This document shows positions 41,605 through 49,558 of a DNA stretch of 64,000 bases, piece after piece. Source of the DNA: Anaerolineae bacterium (GTDB taxonomy: Bacteria; Chloroflexota; Anaerolineae; Promineifilales; Promineifilaceae); the NCBI GenBank assembly GCA_023382655.1, contig JAHDWK010000027.1, forward strand, positions 21,980 to 85,979. The letters run 5' to 3'. Positions within the stretch are counted from its first letter, which is position 1; each line of letters starts with the position of its first letter. The position numbers and the translations under genes are program-made. The notes below the pieces were generated by a model that saw nothing but the letters and a program-made list of their open reading frames with translations, was not told where the DNA came from and ran no database searches.

Positions 41605-42738
41605 TCATGTACTTGTGGTATTGTTTAAGCCACGCGACTCCACATGTGCAGAATAAAGTGCATCGAAGTAATTTGTCTTTGCCCAGATCAACCAACGGCC
41701 AGCAGGATATTGATAACGGCCGTAATCTCGCATAAAAGTCTCTACAATCCGATCCAATTCTTGACCGAACCGAATGCGGCTAACAGGCACTCCGACTCCT
41801 TGTATAGCATAGGAAATTGCATTGCTTGCTGCACTTTCAATTTCCCGCCAATTAGCTTGCCACCGACTTGGGATCTCATAAACGTCCTCATAAGCATTAA
41901 TGGCGATTTGCCAATCATCAATGCGAGTAGGCAAATTTACAAAGCGCATTATCTCTGGCTCCAGGCGGCGACTACGAAACTCAAGATCGGCATGTTTACG
42001 AACCGGTCGTTCAAGTGGATGAAATATTTGGTCTATAGATAGGTCTATATCGTCCTTTGGAGATAACATCTCTTTTTTACCGCGACGGCCGTTACACACC
42101 CTGCACATCGGGATAAGATTGTACGGATGCAAACAGATTGTAGGGTGTTCGTCTTTATGAAAGAAATGTTCGAGCGTATAGGGTGTCTTGTGGGCACGAT
42201 CAGGCTCAGGCCAACTGTTATCACAACACGGGCATACCTTCACCAAAATCGGATTTCTGTCTATGTAGCTTTGAACAATATCCTGCCGATAGAAAACACG
42301 ACCGGAAGGCATTAGTATAGCCGGGAAACCCCATGACAAAAATTCATAAAAGGAATTAAGGCAAGCCTTTGCGTTCTCGTGAGCCGCACTTATTACAGGG
42401 GAAAAGGCAAACATAAAATCATGGTCATCAAGATGAAAGTAAAAGTTCTGGTCGTGATCAAAATCGTCGAGTATTGTTTGCTTTTTGGCTGCATCAAATT
42501 TAGTTAGAGCAATAAGATTCTGGTGAAAATTGTTAAATGCTTTTTTCTGATCTCGTTGACCATTGTTGCGACCATCTTCAAACCAATCAAAAAAATCATC
42601 ACCCATAAATATGCGAAATGTATCAAACCCAAACTGATTGTGATTGAGGGCATATGTTAGCGTTTTGCGCTGTAACTCAATTAGGGCGAATAAATCATCT
42701 TCACATTGACGATCAGGTGGGTTCAATGGGTGAAGCAT
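41605..42738 (-). CDS. HNH endonuclease
   Basis: Nuclease of the HNH superfamily, 377 residues from ATG 42738 (GGAGG seven nt upstream); an earlier in-frame ATG inside the ATPase gene is rejected. Two zinc pairs frame the active site: CPCC near 168-171 and CRVC near 210-213. Between them is YTLEHFFHKDEHPTICLHPYNLIPMC, which fits H-N-H with the catalytic His in TLEH. N-terminal and C-terminal helical parts are of unknown role. It overlaps the ATPase stop by 26 nt, so the two genes are coupled, like PtuA/PtuB of Septu. Confidence 0.85.
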   Translation of the reverse strand: MLHPLNPPDRQCEDDLFALIELQRKTLTYALNHNQFGFDTFRIFMGDDFFDWFEDGRNNGQRDQKKAFNNFHQNLIALTKFDAAKKQTILDDFDHDQNFYFHLDDHDFMFAFSPVISAAHENAKACLNSFYEFLSWGFPAILMPSGRVFYRQDIVQSYIDRNPILVKVCPCCDNSWPEPDRAHKTPYTLEHFFHKDEHPTICLHPYNLIPMCRVCNGRRGKKEMLSPKDDIDLSIDQIFHPLERPVRKHADLEFRSRRLEPEIMRFVNLPTRIDDWQIAINAYEDVYEIPSRWQANWREIESAASNAISYAIQGVGVPVSRIRFGQELDRIVETFMRDYGRYQYPAGRWLIWAKTNYFDALYSAHVESRGLNNTTST

Positions 42739-44215
42739 CAAAATCCTCCAAACGCCTTTGTAGCCGGAATAGCCACATACCAGGCCCAACCGTTTCCAAG
42801 AAATGGGCGATCTCCTCACGCTCACCTGATTGTACGGCCGATTCCAATAACTGCGTGGCATAGGCACCAGTTGAAAGCCCGGTACGGAATACGATCATCA
42901 TGATTTCACTCGGATCAGTGCCCAATGTCTTGATCGTCGGTGGATGGGTAACAGCAAAACCATTTGCGCCCTTGCTCATGACCGTGACCTGCGCGCTGGC
43001 AACATCGGACAAACCAATACTCGAATGGGACACGATCAACAGGTGGTTGGCATGATTGTGCATAACCGTATCAATCAGCTTGACGATTTCGCGCTTCCAA
43101 TAATCGTTGAAATGCACTTCCGGCTCGTCGAGCAAAATGAGGCTATTTTCAGTTTGCAACATCGCCAGCATCGCCATACGACTAAGAAAACTCTGCTCAC
43201 CGTCACTCATCCAATCGAACAATAGCAATCGCGTAGCGCCATCTTCCTCTTCCTCAGCAATCAGTTCCCGCTCCAAAAAGATATTAACTTGCTGCAATGT
43301 TGGCTCACCGGTTGTCAATGGTTCACACAATTGGTTAAGCGCATCGAAAAAATCCAGCGGTGTAGCATAGTCTGACCACAATGTTTCGGTAAATGTGCGC
43401 TGCGCCGTGCGCTCCGCCGGCAACTCAAATACCAGCAAATGATCGCTTCCTTGCTGGATATGCCGTGTGGCATGAAGGCGCAAATGATGAAACAGTTCAT
43501 AATCTGATAGGGCTTGATGCAAACGTAGGCGAAGGGAAAATCCACGCAGACCAACGAGGCCTAAGGATGTCAAAACCTCGTTTAATGGTGGTGTCTCAGA
43601 CTGTAGTGAAGCCAGCAAACCCGTTAAGGTGATGATGGGCAGCCGTGAGCTACGCAAGAGCAGCAAAGGTGATTGAATCTCATCAGAATTTTCTGGCACA
43701 TCAGGTCTGGGCAGCAGACCGGGTATTTCAAAAACAGAGCGTTTGATAGGATCGCTTAATATGTCGGCAGCAGCATTGTGTTCATCCGCTGGCGTAGATG
43801 ATTGCTTGTCTAATTCATCCCAGGCGGCCAGATTACCAGTTGTGTAGACGACAATGCGCTCTGGTAGGAAAGTGGCATCCACCGCGCCATTATCCAAAAT
43901 GGCAGGCCCATCGTTAGGGTTGTAGACCGTCATGGTGAGGTGTGGCCGTTGGCGTATGACCTGGACTCGCAACCGTTGCCCCGCCTGCTGCAATTCGTAC
44001 TCTAGCCGATAGTTGAAGGCTGTCGGCCGATTGGCGTGCAAATCCGTCACAATCTGAGCCAACACTCGCAGTAATGTACTTTTACCGGAGCCATTCAATC
44101 CGACCAGGAAATCGAGCGCATACGCTCCCATTTTCAGGCGGCCAGGACGATCAAAGCGAATGGTCAAATCGCGCAGCATCTGGTAACGGTCAATATGCAG
44201 GCTGATTAACCTCAT
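42713..44215 (-). CDS. Restriction-associated AAA/ABC-type ATPase
   Basis: Has 500 residues. ABC/SMC-like AAA fold: Walker A GLNGSGKSTLLRVL near 38-52, signature MSDGEQSFLSRMAML near 335-349, Walker B SLILLDEPEVHF near 353-364, and H-loop LIVSHSS near 393. The C-terminus (GTDPSEIMMIVFRTGLSTGA, then WLFRLQRRLED) resembles what I recall of the restriction-system-associated AAA family. It overlaps the second methylase gene by four nt (ATGA) at its start and the HNH gene at its end. It probably controls the HNH nuclease by ATP hydrolysis. Confidence 0.85.
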   Translation of the reverse strand: MRLISLHIDRYQMLRDLTIRFDRPGRLKMGAYALDFLVGLNGSGKSTLLRVLAQIVTDLHANRPTAFNYRLEYELQQAGQRLRVQVIRQRPHLTMTVYNPNDGPAILDNGAVDATFLPERIVVYTTGNLAAWDELDKQSSTPADEHNAAADILSDPIKRSVFEIPGLLPRPDVPENSDEIQSPLLLLRSSRLPIITLTGLLASLQSETPPLNEVLTSLGLVGLRGFSLRLRLHQALSDYELFHHLRLHATRHIQQGSDHLLVFELPAERTAQRTFTETLWSDYATPLDFFDALNQLCEPLTTGEPTLQQVNIFLERELIAEEEEDGATRLLLFDWMSDGEQSFLSRMAMLAMLQTENSLILLDEPEVHFNDYWKREIVKLIDTVMHNHANHLLIVSHSSIGLSDVASAQVTVMSKGANGFAVTHPPTIKTLGTDPSEIMMIVFRTGLSTGAYATQLLESAVQSGEREEIAHFLETVGPGMWLFRLQRRLEDFDASPIEPT

Positions 44216-46569
44216 GCTGTCACCAAATCCTGTTCGGTCAAACGGCGATAATATTGCCCACCATCAATGATGACCAACACAACAAGCCCCATGCGTTCAA
44301 ATAGCACCAGTGCTTGGTTCACCTCGGCCTCATTCAGACCGGCTGCCAATTCTTCCGGGCGAAACGGCCGTGCCACCGCAACCCCATCTACTTCCTCATT
44401 CATCGCCACAATCCGCTGCCACACTAATAGTTGGCTGCGGTTAAGCGCACCAAACGGCATGACATCTACAACGGGCGGTGGCAGAGCATGAGCCGGGCGC
44501 ATCTCCACGATGCCCAACAAATAGTCAAGCCGATGGGATAAACCTTGCTGCTTATGGCGCATCTCTGCCAAAATCTGTGCCGCTGATCGCTGCACAGTTG
44601 GTTCACTTTCATCAGGCGGGTAATAGCGGTCAAATGTCAAATCAAATTGATGCTCATCCCGAATATGTATGGGGGCAACGCCTACGCCAAAACGTATGCC
44701 CTGGCTATCCACCATGACACCGCGATGCCACGACTCGCCACCAAAGGTGCGCTTAAGTTGTCCTGAAAAGGCGTTAGTGATGGTGCCATTTGCCCAACGG
44801 ATGAGGGCTGCCTCTTCATTCCCGGCCAACATGAGCCACCCTTTTTCACCTGATGCGGATGCAAAAAACAGTGGCTGTATCGCCGCACCATCCCAAAACA
44901 AGAGGCTACCCGCGGACTCATTGGTTTCATTTTCCAGTGGCAGAACCGCCAGTGGCTTAGGCACATACTCTTTGTGCAGACTCGACAATGCCAGAAGGGG
45001 CGACAGCAAGTTGCCTGCCACATCCACAAATAGCCCCAGATAGCCACTTTCAAGCGTGATCCTCTCGCTGAGTGTGACCTCCTCGGAAGATTTCAGGCTC
45101 AATTTCCAGGTCTTCTTATCTTTTTTCAGTTCAACTTCTTGATTGCTGTCATTTGCCAAACGGAATGTCATTGGCTTCAAAGCAATACTGTTTTGTATGG
45201 CAGGAATGGGATGTTTTTGCCATAAAGCCTCTTGAAATAACAGAGCGTGGTTAGTCGTCTCGCTCTGGCGGGTAAGCCAAAGGGCTGTAGTTTCCGGCAC
45301 AGTGAGAGCATGAACTGTCAACTTGCCGCTGTCAGGTTGCCCAATGCGATAGCCACCAGTCACGAGAGGCTGGATAGCGAGCTGCACCCCACCAGTCTCG
45401 TCATGGATTGACCAGAGGTTTTCCGCCTCACCTGCGGCAACGGCCGCCAATAGCTGTGGTAATTGGCTTTGTTCTGGTTGTGGTTGACGATTGCGCCCAC
45501 TGCTAAAGCCATCGTGAACGATGTGGTAGAACCAGACAGGGGCATTGGCTTCCAAACTACTCTGGGCTGTGTGGCGTGCCAGGAGCAAATAAGTTTGCAG
45601 TTGGCTGTAGGGCTGGAAAGCGTCCTTGGGCAGTTGAATAATGGCTTCAAGGCGATTTTCAACGAGCAAACGGGAACGCAAGGTTAATTCACCGTGACTG
45701 GTAGAAAAGAAGGTTCCACCTGGTTGTAGCACCGCCAGCACACCGTTTGTTTGGAGATGGTTGAGTGCTAGAAGGGTCAGCACTGTCTCGCTACGCCTGC
45801 CAACATTGTCCCTCAATGATCGCCAAATCAATTCTTCTTCCAAGGGATGACCAAAAGGCGGGTTCATGATAATTGCATCAAACTTATGAATGATTTGGTC
45901 AGGGCCGCTGAAGGTGGCATAGCCAGATTGCTCTGAAAATTCTCTCACGGCGACTTCAAGTGAATTCCCTGTATAGATTGCATCCGCTACCTGGTTATGA
46001 AGAAGTAAGTTGGCACGGGCAATACGTGCCCAGGTTGGTGAGATTTCGATGCCGCTCACTACACTATTTAAGTCGAATTCAGCCAGCAGCCCACCACTAC
46101 CGCAGGCAAAGTCTGCCACAGTTGGCAGATCATCGGTGCAGCTACGCACTAAATCAGCCATAAGGCGGGCGAGGTGGCGGGGCGTAGGATACCGACCGCC
46201 AGCCTGCATACTGTTTAGTCGAAAAATCAAACAATGATTAAGCAACTCAGCCAGATCAGTTTGGTTAAGAATTGGCTCGATGAGATGCAAGAACTCTCGC
46301 GTTCTTTCTGATGAAAGAGATATTATTGATTTAGGCAAGTCAATATTTCTAAACAAACCGCTGTCGAGTAAAATGCTTTCCAAATCAGGAAAGGAAAAAT
46401 CGGGGTACTTTTGTTCTAGCTTCTTTATCTCTGGCCATTGTCCAATGTGTTTAACGAGCAATAAATAGGCTAGTGACTCAATGATCTGTAAATCGTCGCC
46501 AATACCCTGGCTGGCAAAAATGCGCCAGATGCGATTGAGTATGTCGTCAGGGCAGGTCACTTGAGTCAT
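44212..46569 (-). CDS. N6-adenine methylase-like protein (second, HsdM-like)
   Basis: Has 785 residues. An N-terminal helical part is followed by the methylase core with motif I ADFACGSGGLLAEF near 155-168 and motif IV MNPPFGH near 238-244 (NPPF). A long C-terminal region (about 400-700) of unknown fold ends in a winged-helix-like stretch. It has no TRD of its own. It lies nine nt after hsdS and overlaps the ATPase gene by four nt, so it is part of the same operon. Its role beside the complete HsdM is not clear: a second specificity or a non-methylating sensor. Confidence 0.85.
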   Translation of the reverse strand: MTQVTCPDDILNRIWRIFASQGIGDDLQIIESLAYLLLVKHIGQWPEIKKLEQKYPDFSFPDLESILLDSGLFRNIDLPKSIISLSSERTREFLHLIEPILNQTDLAELLNHCLIFRLNSMQAGGRYPTPRHLARLMADLVRSCTDDLPTVADFACGSGGLLAEFDLNSVVSGIEISPTWARIARANLLLHNQVADAIYTGNSLEVAVREFSEQSGYATFSGPDQIIHKFDAIIMNPPFGHPLEEELIWRSLRDNVGRRSETVLTLLALNHLQTNGVLAVLQPGGTFFSTSHGELTLRSRLLVENRLEAIIQLPKDAFQPYSQLQTYLLLARHTAQSSLEANAPVWFYHIVHDGFSSGRNRQPQPEQSQLPQLLAAVAAGEAENLWSIHDETGGVQLAIQPLVTGGYRIGQPDSGKLTVHALTVPETTALWLTRQSETTNHALLFQEALWQKHPIPAIQNSIALKPMTFRLANDSNQEVELKKDKKTWKLSLKSSEEVTLSERITLESGYLGLFVDVAGNLLSPLLALSSLHKEYVPKPLAVLPLENETNESAGSLLFWDGAAIQPLFFASASGEKGWLMLAGNEEAALIRWANGTITNAFSGQLKRTFGGESWHRGVMVDSQGIRFGVGVAPIHIRDEHQFDLTFDRYYPPDESEPTVQRSAAQILAEMRHKQQGLSHRLDYLLGIVEMRPAHALPPPVVDVMPFGALNRSQLLVWQRIVAMNEEVDGVAVARPFRPEELAAGLNEAEVNQALVLFERMGLVVLVIIDGGQYYRRLTEQDLVTA

Positions 46570-46578
46570 GAGGGTACC

Positions 46579-47841
46579 CTATAGCTCTCCACGAAATGCT
46601 TGCGCTAATATGGCCTGTTCCACCGCATCTATCAACTTTGTATCTTCAGCGTGTAAAGCAGTCATTTCTTCAATTTCCGTTTGCACCTTGTCCAAATAGG
46701 AAACTATTTGCTGCTGCCTGTTCAATGAATTAGAGCCAATGGGGATAGGCACCTTTTCTTGCCAAAACTTATCGCCAACAATGCTGTGAACTGTTGGCCC
46801 CTTTTTGACGCAGGTTGTTACGAGATGCTGTTCACGTGCTTGGAGTGCATATGCAACATAGTCAGGCACATAGCCAGAATCTAAGATGATGGCTTTCATG
46901 TCTTGATTGATGGTTAGATCTCGTCCTGCAATGGCAATTGGCAGTGAATGGGCCAATATTCCTGAACGAAAAACTATCAGTATGGATTTTGTTGGAATGA
47001 GTTTAGTAGATGATTGTTCAACGCCAATTTCAGTGACGTGATCCTGAGCATCTTCAATTACTCTAATTTTCATATCTTTGGGGGAGACCCAAGGAATTTT
47101 TCCACCCCAATATGCAGGCTCAGATTTTCGAGGTGTACCCCCACCAACATTTTTTCCTAAGTCGCCAAGCCTCACCCATTCCCACCCTGGCTTTTTATCC
47201 TCTGGGGTGTTAGGGAATGTCTCTGCCAGAATCGAACGCATCAATGGATCTACATCGGCCGTTATTGCCACCTGCAACTTCCGCATTTCCCGCACCTCGG
47301 CCAGCAGCGCCTCAATCCGCGCCACAATCCGCTGCTGCTCCACCAATGACCGCTCCGGTTCATCAGAATAAGGTACTGGAATTTGAGTCTCATAAACATT
47401 GCTATCAGTTACAGCAGGATAATTTGCTCCTCTTTGTTTTGGTATAAGCTGATTGATAAAGAATTGAGATCGACACGCAAAATACAAATAACGAGGATCT
47501 GCCAAACCTGTTTTAGCGCGTATCACACAAAAACCTGTAGAACAAATTTGGTCATCTAATACCTGAGGGATAAGAGCAATATTTCGCAAATAAGGACGAG
47601 TTGTTGCGATAATTACATCACTTTCATGAATAACTTTTCGTGCTCTGCTGGGAGCATCTTTCCCTTCAATTGTACGAACTTCATCTAATTTTATAGCTCC
47701 CTTTTCATTATCCACCGAGCTAATATCAACATATTGAAATGGGTCAACCGGCGTGCTTGTAGGGTTTCGCCTGGCTGTATCTTCTGCAATATCTGCAATT
47801 GGTTTCCACAACCAACCTGATGGCAAATCCCATAAGCTCAT
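46579..47841 (-). CDS. hsdS: Type I restriction specificity subunit HsdS
   Basis: DNA-recognition subunit of 420 residues. Two target recognition domains are visible: TRD1 at about 1-165 (QYVDISSVDNEKGAIKLDEV) and TRD2 at about 215-380 (GWEWVRLGDLGKNVGGGTPR). The helical spacer (EQQRIVARIEALLAEVREMRKL) is near 170-200 and a C-terminal spacer (IVSYLDKVQTEIEEMTAL) near 385-410. The two half-site specificity cannot be read from sequence. It overlaps hsdM by four nt. Confidence 0.93.
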   Translation of the reverse strand: MSLWDLPSGWLWKPIADIAEDTARRNPTSTPVDPFQYVDISSVDNEKGAIKLDEVRTIEGKDAPSRARKVIHESDVIIATTRPYLRNIALIPQVLDDQICSTGFCVIRAKTGLADPRYLYFACRSQFFINQLIPKQRGANYPAVTDSNVYETQIPVPYSDEPERSLVEQQRIVARIEALLAEVREMRKLQVAITADVDPLMRSILAETFPNTPEDKKPGWEWVRLGDLGKNVGGGTPRKSEPAYWGGKIPWVSPKDMKIRVIEDAQDHVTEIGVEQSSTKLIPTKSILIVFRSGILAHSLPIAIAGRDLTINQDMKAIILDSGYVPDYVAYALQAREQHLVTTCVKKGPTVHSIVGDKFWQEKVPIPIGSNSLNRQQQIVSYLDKVQTEIEEMTALHAEDTKLIDAVEQAILAQAFRGEL

Positions 47842-49535
47842 GCTTCTTCACCCCCATTGGTAATTATTTCGTGGAGATTGAGCAAAATGCTCTGAAATTC
47901 TCGTGTACGTTCTAACAGACTGGCCGTAATCTCTGCCGGATGGGGTAAGCGCACTCGGTCATCCTGGTTGGGGTTGCGAGCACTCAAGTCCGTGCCAAGA
48001 GCTTTCAGGTCATCCAACGTTTCAATCCAGGTCGTGTATGGCTCAGGTGGTCGCATTCCTTCGGCGGCGTGAGCGGCTTTAGCTGCCAGGCTGTCCTCTG
48101 GTTGGGCGGCGGGTCTGTCCACGTGGCCGCTATCGTCCCGGCGGTACGCTTCCCACGCCCAATGCACCTGCCACTGGTCGCGTAAATCGGCGGCGTAGGG
48201 GAACGGCCGTTCACATGCACCTTTCAAATAAGCCTGCCACCGCTGCCACATCGCCCGTGCCTCAGCAAAATGCTCATCCTGAATGGGGCTGCCTTTGCTA
48301 AACTTCTTCAACCCCGCCGGCAGCGCCATTTCGTAATACCATGTCTCCTGCCGCGCCTGGGGATTCTTGACCATCACCTCATCCGGCCGTTGGAAGAAAA
48401 GCAGCGCCGTTTTCACATCCGAATAGGGGGCAAACGTCCCTGGCGGCAAACTCACCACCGCAAAAAGATGGAACTGTTCCAATAAATCCTTCTTCACCTC
48501 GGCAAAGGCGCCGCCGCGAAACAGCGTGCCTTCCGGCACGACCATCGCCGCCCGCGCCCTGGCTGTTTTCTTCAGCTTCTTGATAATATGCTGCATAAAG
48601 AGCAGTTCGGTGGCATTGGCCTGCACCGGGAAATTTTGCTGGATGTGCCGCCCCTCCGTGCCGCCAAAAGGCGGGTTGGTCAAGATGATGTCATGCCGCT
48701 GGCTCACACTGCCCTTCACGCTCTCTTCCAGCGTATTGGTGCGCGTCAGATTGGGCGATGTCACCCCATGCAGCACCATATTCATCGTCCCCAACAAGAA
48801 TGACAGCCCTTTCTTCTCTTGCCCAAAAAACGCCTTGTTTTGCAGGAAATCGTGGTCTTCTACCGTGCGTGCCTTTGGCTCCATATGCAGGTACGCCTGC
48901 GCCGGAAAACCACAAGAGCCGCTAGCCGGGTCGTACACCGTTTCCCCAATCTGCGGGTCAATCACCTCTACCATAAAACGGATCACCGGTCGTGGCGTGT
49001 GGAATTCACCCGCTATCCGGTTCTCATTGCCCATCTGAATCAGCAAATCTTCGTAAAAGCGGGTGATGGTAAAGATGTCATCCTCGCTCTCCAGGCGAAT
49101 GCTGTTGATGATGTCCAGCACATCCTTCAGGTTATAACCGGAAGCACACACCGGCACATTGCGAATCACCGTCTGGTCGCCCACACTCTCATCGGAGAAG
49201 ATACCCGCCACTGTCCGCGCCAGCGGCGAACCGTTCAGCCGCGCTAGCCGGTCCAGCAGTGTGCCGCGCACAAACTGGATGATGGCGTTGGCCGGCAAGG
49301 CCGTCCAATGGCTCCAGGCCAATTCCCCCGCCAGCAGGGGGGCATACGTCCCACCCATGAGGGCTGCTTCTTCAGCCCGCCGCTTTTCCTCCTCATCCAA
49401 AAACTTGAGAAAGAGCAGCCAGGCCAGATGCTCGGTATATTGCATAATGCCGCCCACATTGTTATCGCGGCGCAAAATATCACATGCCCGCCACATATCG
49501 CTGCGTAGCGATTCATTCGTCTGTTGTTTACTCAT
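47838..49535 (-). CDS. hsdM: Type I restriction methylase subunit HsdM
   Basis: N6-adenine methylase of 565 residues. N-terminal HsdM domain (about 10-140: ACDILRRDNNVGGIMQYTEH, LLFLKFLDEE), then the catalytic domain with motif I DPASGSCGF near 202-210 and motif IV TNPPFGG near 288-294. The region GEFHTPRPVIRFMVEVIDP precedes motif I. The length is normal. Start follows GGGATGTG. Coupled to hsdS by a four-nt overlap. Confidence 0.95.
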   Translation of the reverse strand: MSKQQTNESLRSDMWRACDILRRDNNVGGIMQYTEHLAWLLFLKFLDEEEKRRAEEAALMGGTYAPLLAGELAWSHWTALPANAIIQFVRGTLLDRLARLNGSPLARTVAGIFSDESVGDQTVIRNVPVCASGYNLKDVLDIINSIRLESEDDIFTITRFYEDLLIQMGNENRIAGEFHTPRPVIRFMVEVIDPQIGETVYDPASGSCGFPAQAYLHMEPKARTVEDHDFLQNKAFFGQEKKGLSFLLGTMNMVLHGVTSPNLTRTNTLEESVKGSVSQRHDIILTNPPFGGTEGRHIQQNFPVQANATELLFMQHIIKKLKKTARARAAMVVPEGTLFRGGAFAEVKKDLLEQFHLFAVVSLPPGTFAPYSDVKTALLFFQRPDEVMVKNPQARQETWYYEMALPAGLKKFSKGSPIQDEHFAEARAMWQRWQAYLKGACERPFPYAADLRDQWQVHWAWEAYRRDDSGHVDRPAAQPEDSLAAKAAHAAEGMRPPEPYTTWIETLDDLKALGTDLSARNPNQDDRVRLPHPAEITASLLERTREFQSILLNLHEIITNGGEEA

Positions 49536-49558
49536 TCACATCCCTATCAGTCCATAAC

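Noticed and set aside
42739..42867. Start of the HNH gene at 42867
   Set aside because: This part overlaps the ATPase gene and has the composition of a shadow frame. ATG 42738 has GGAGG upstream.
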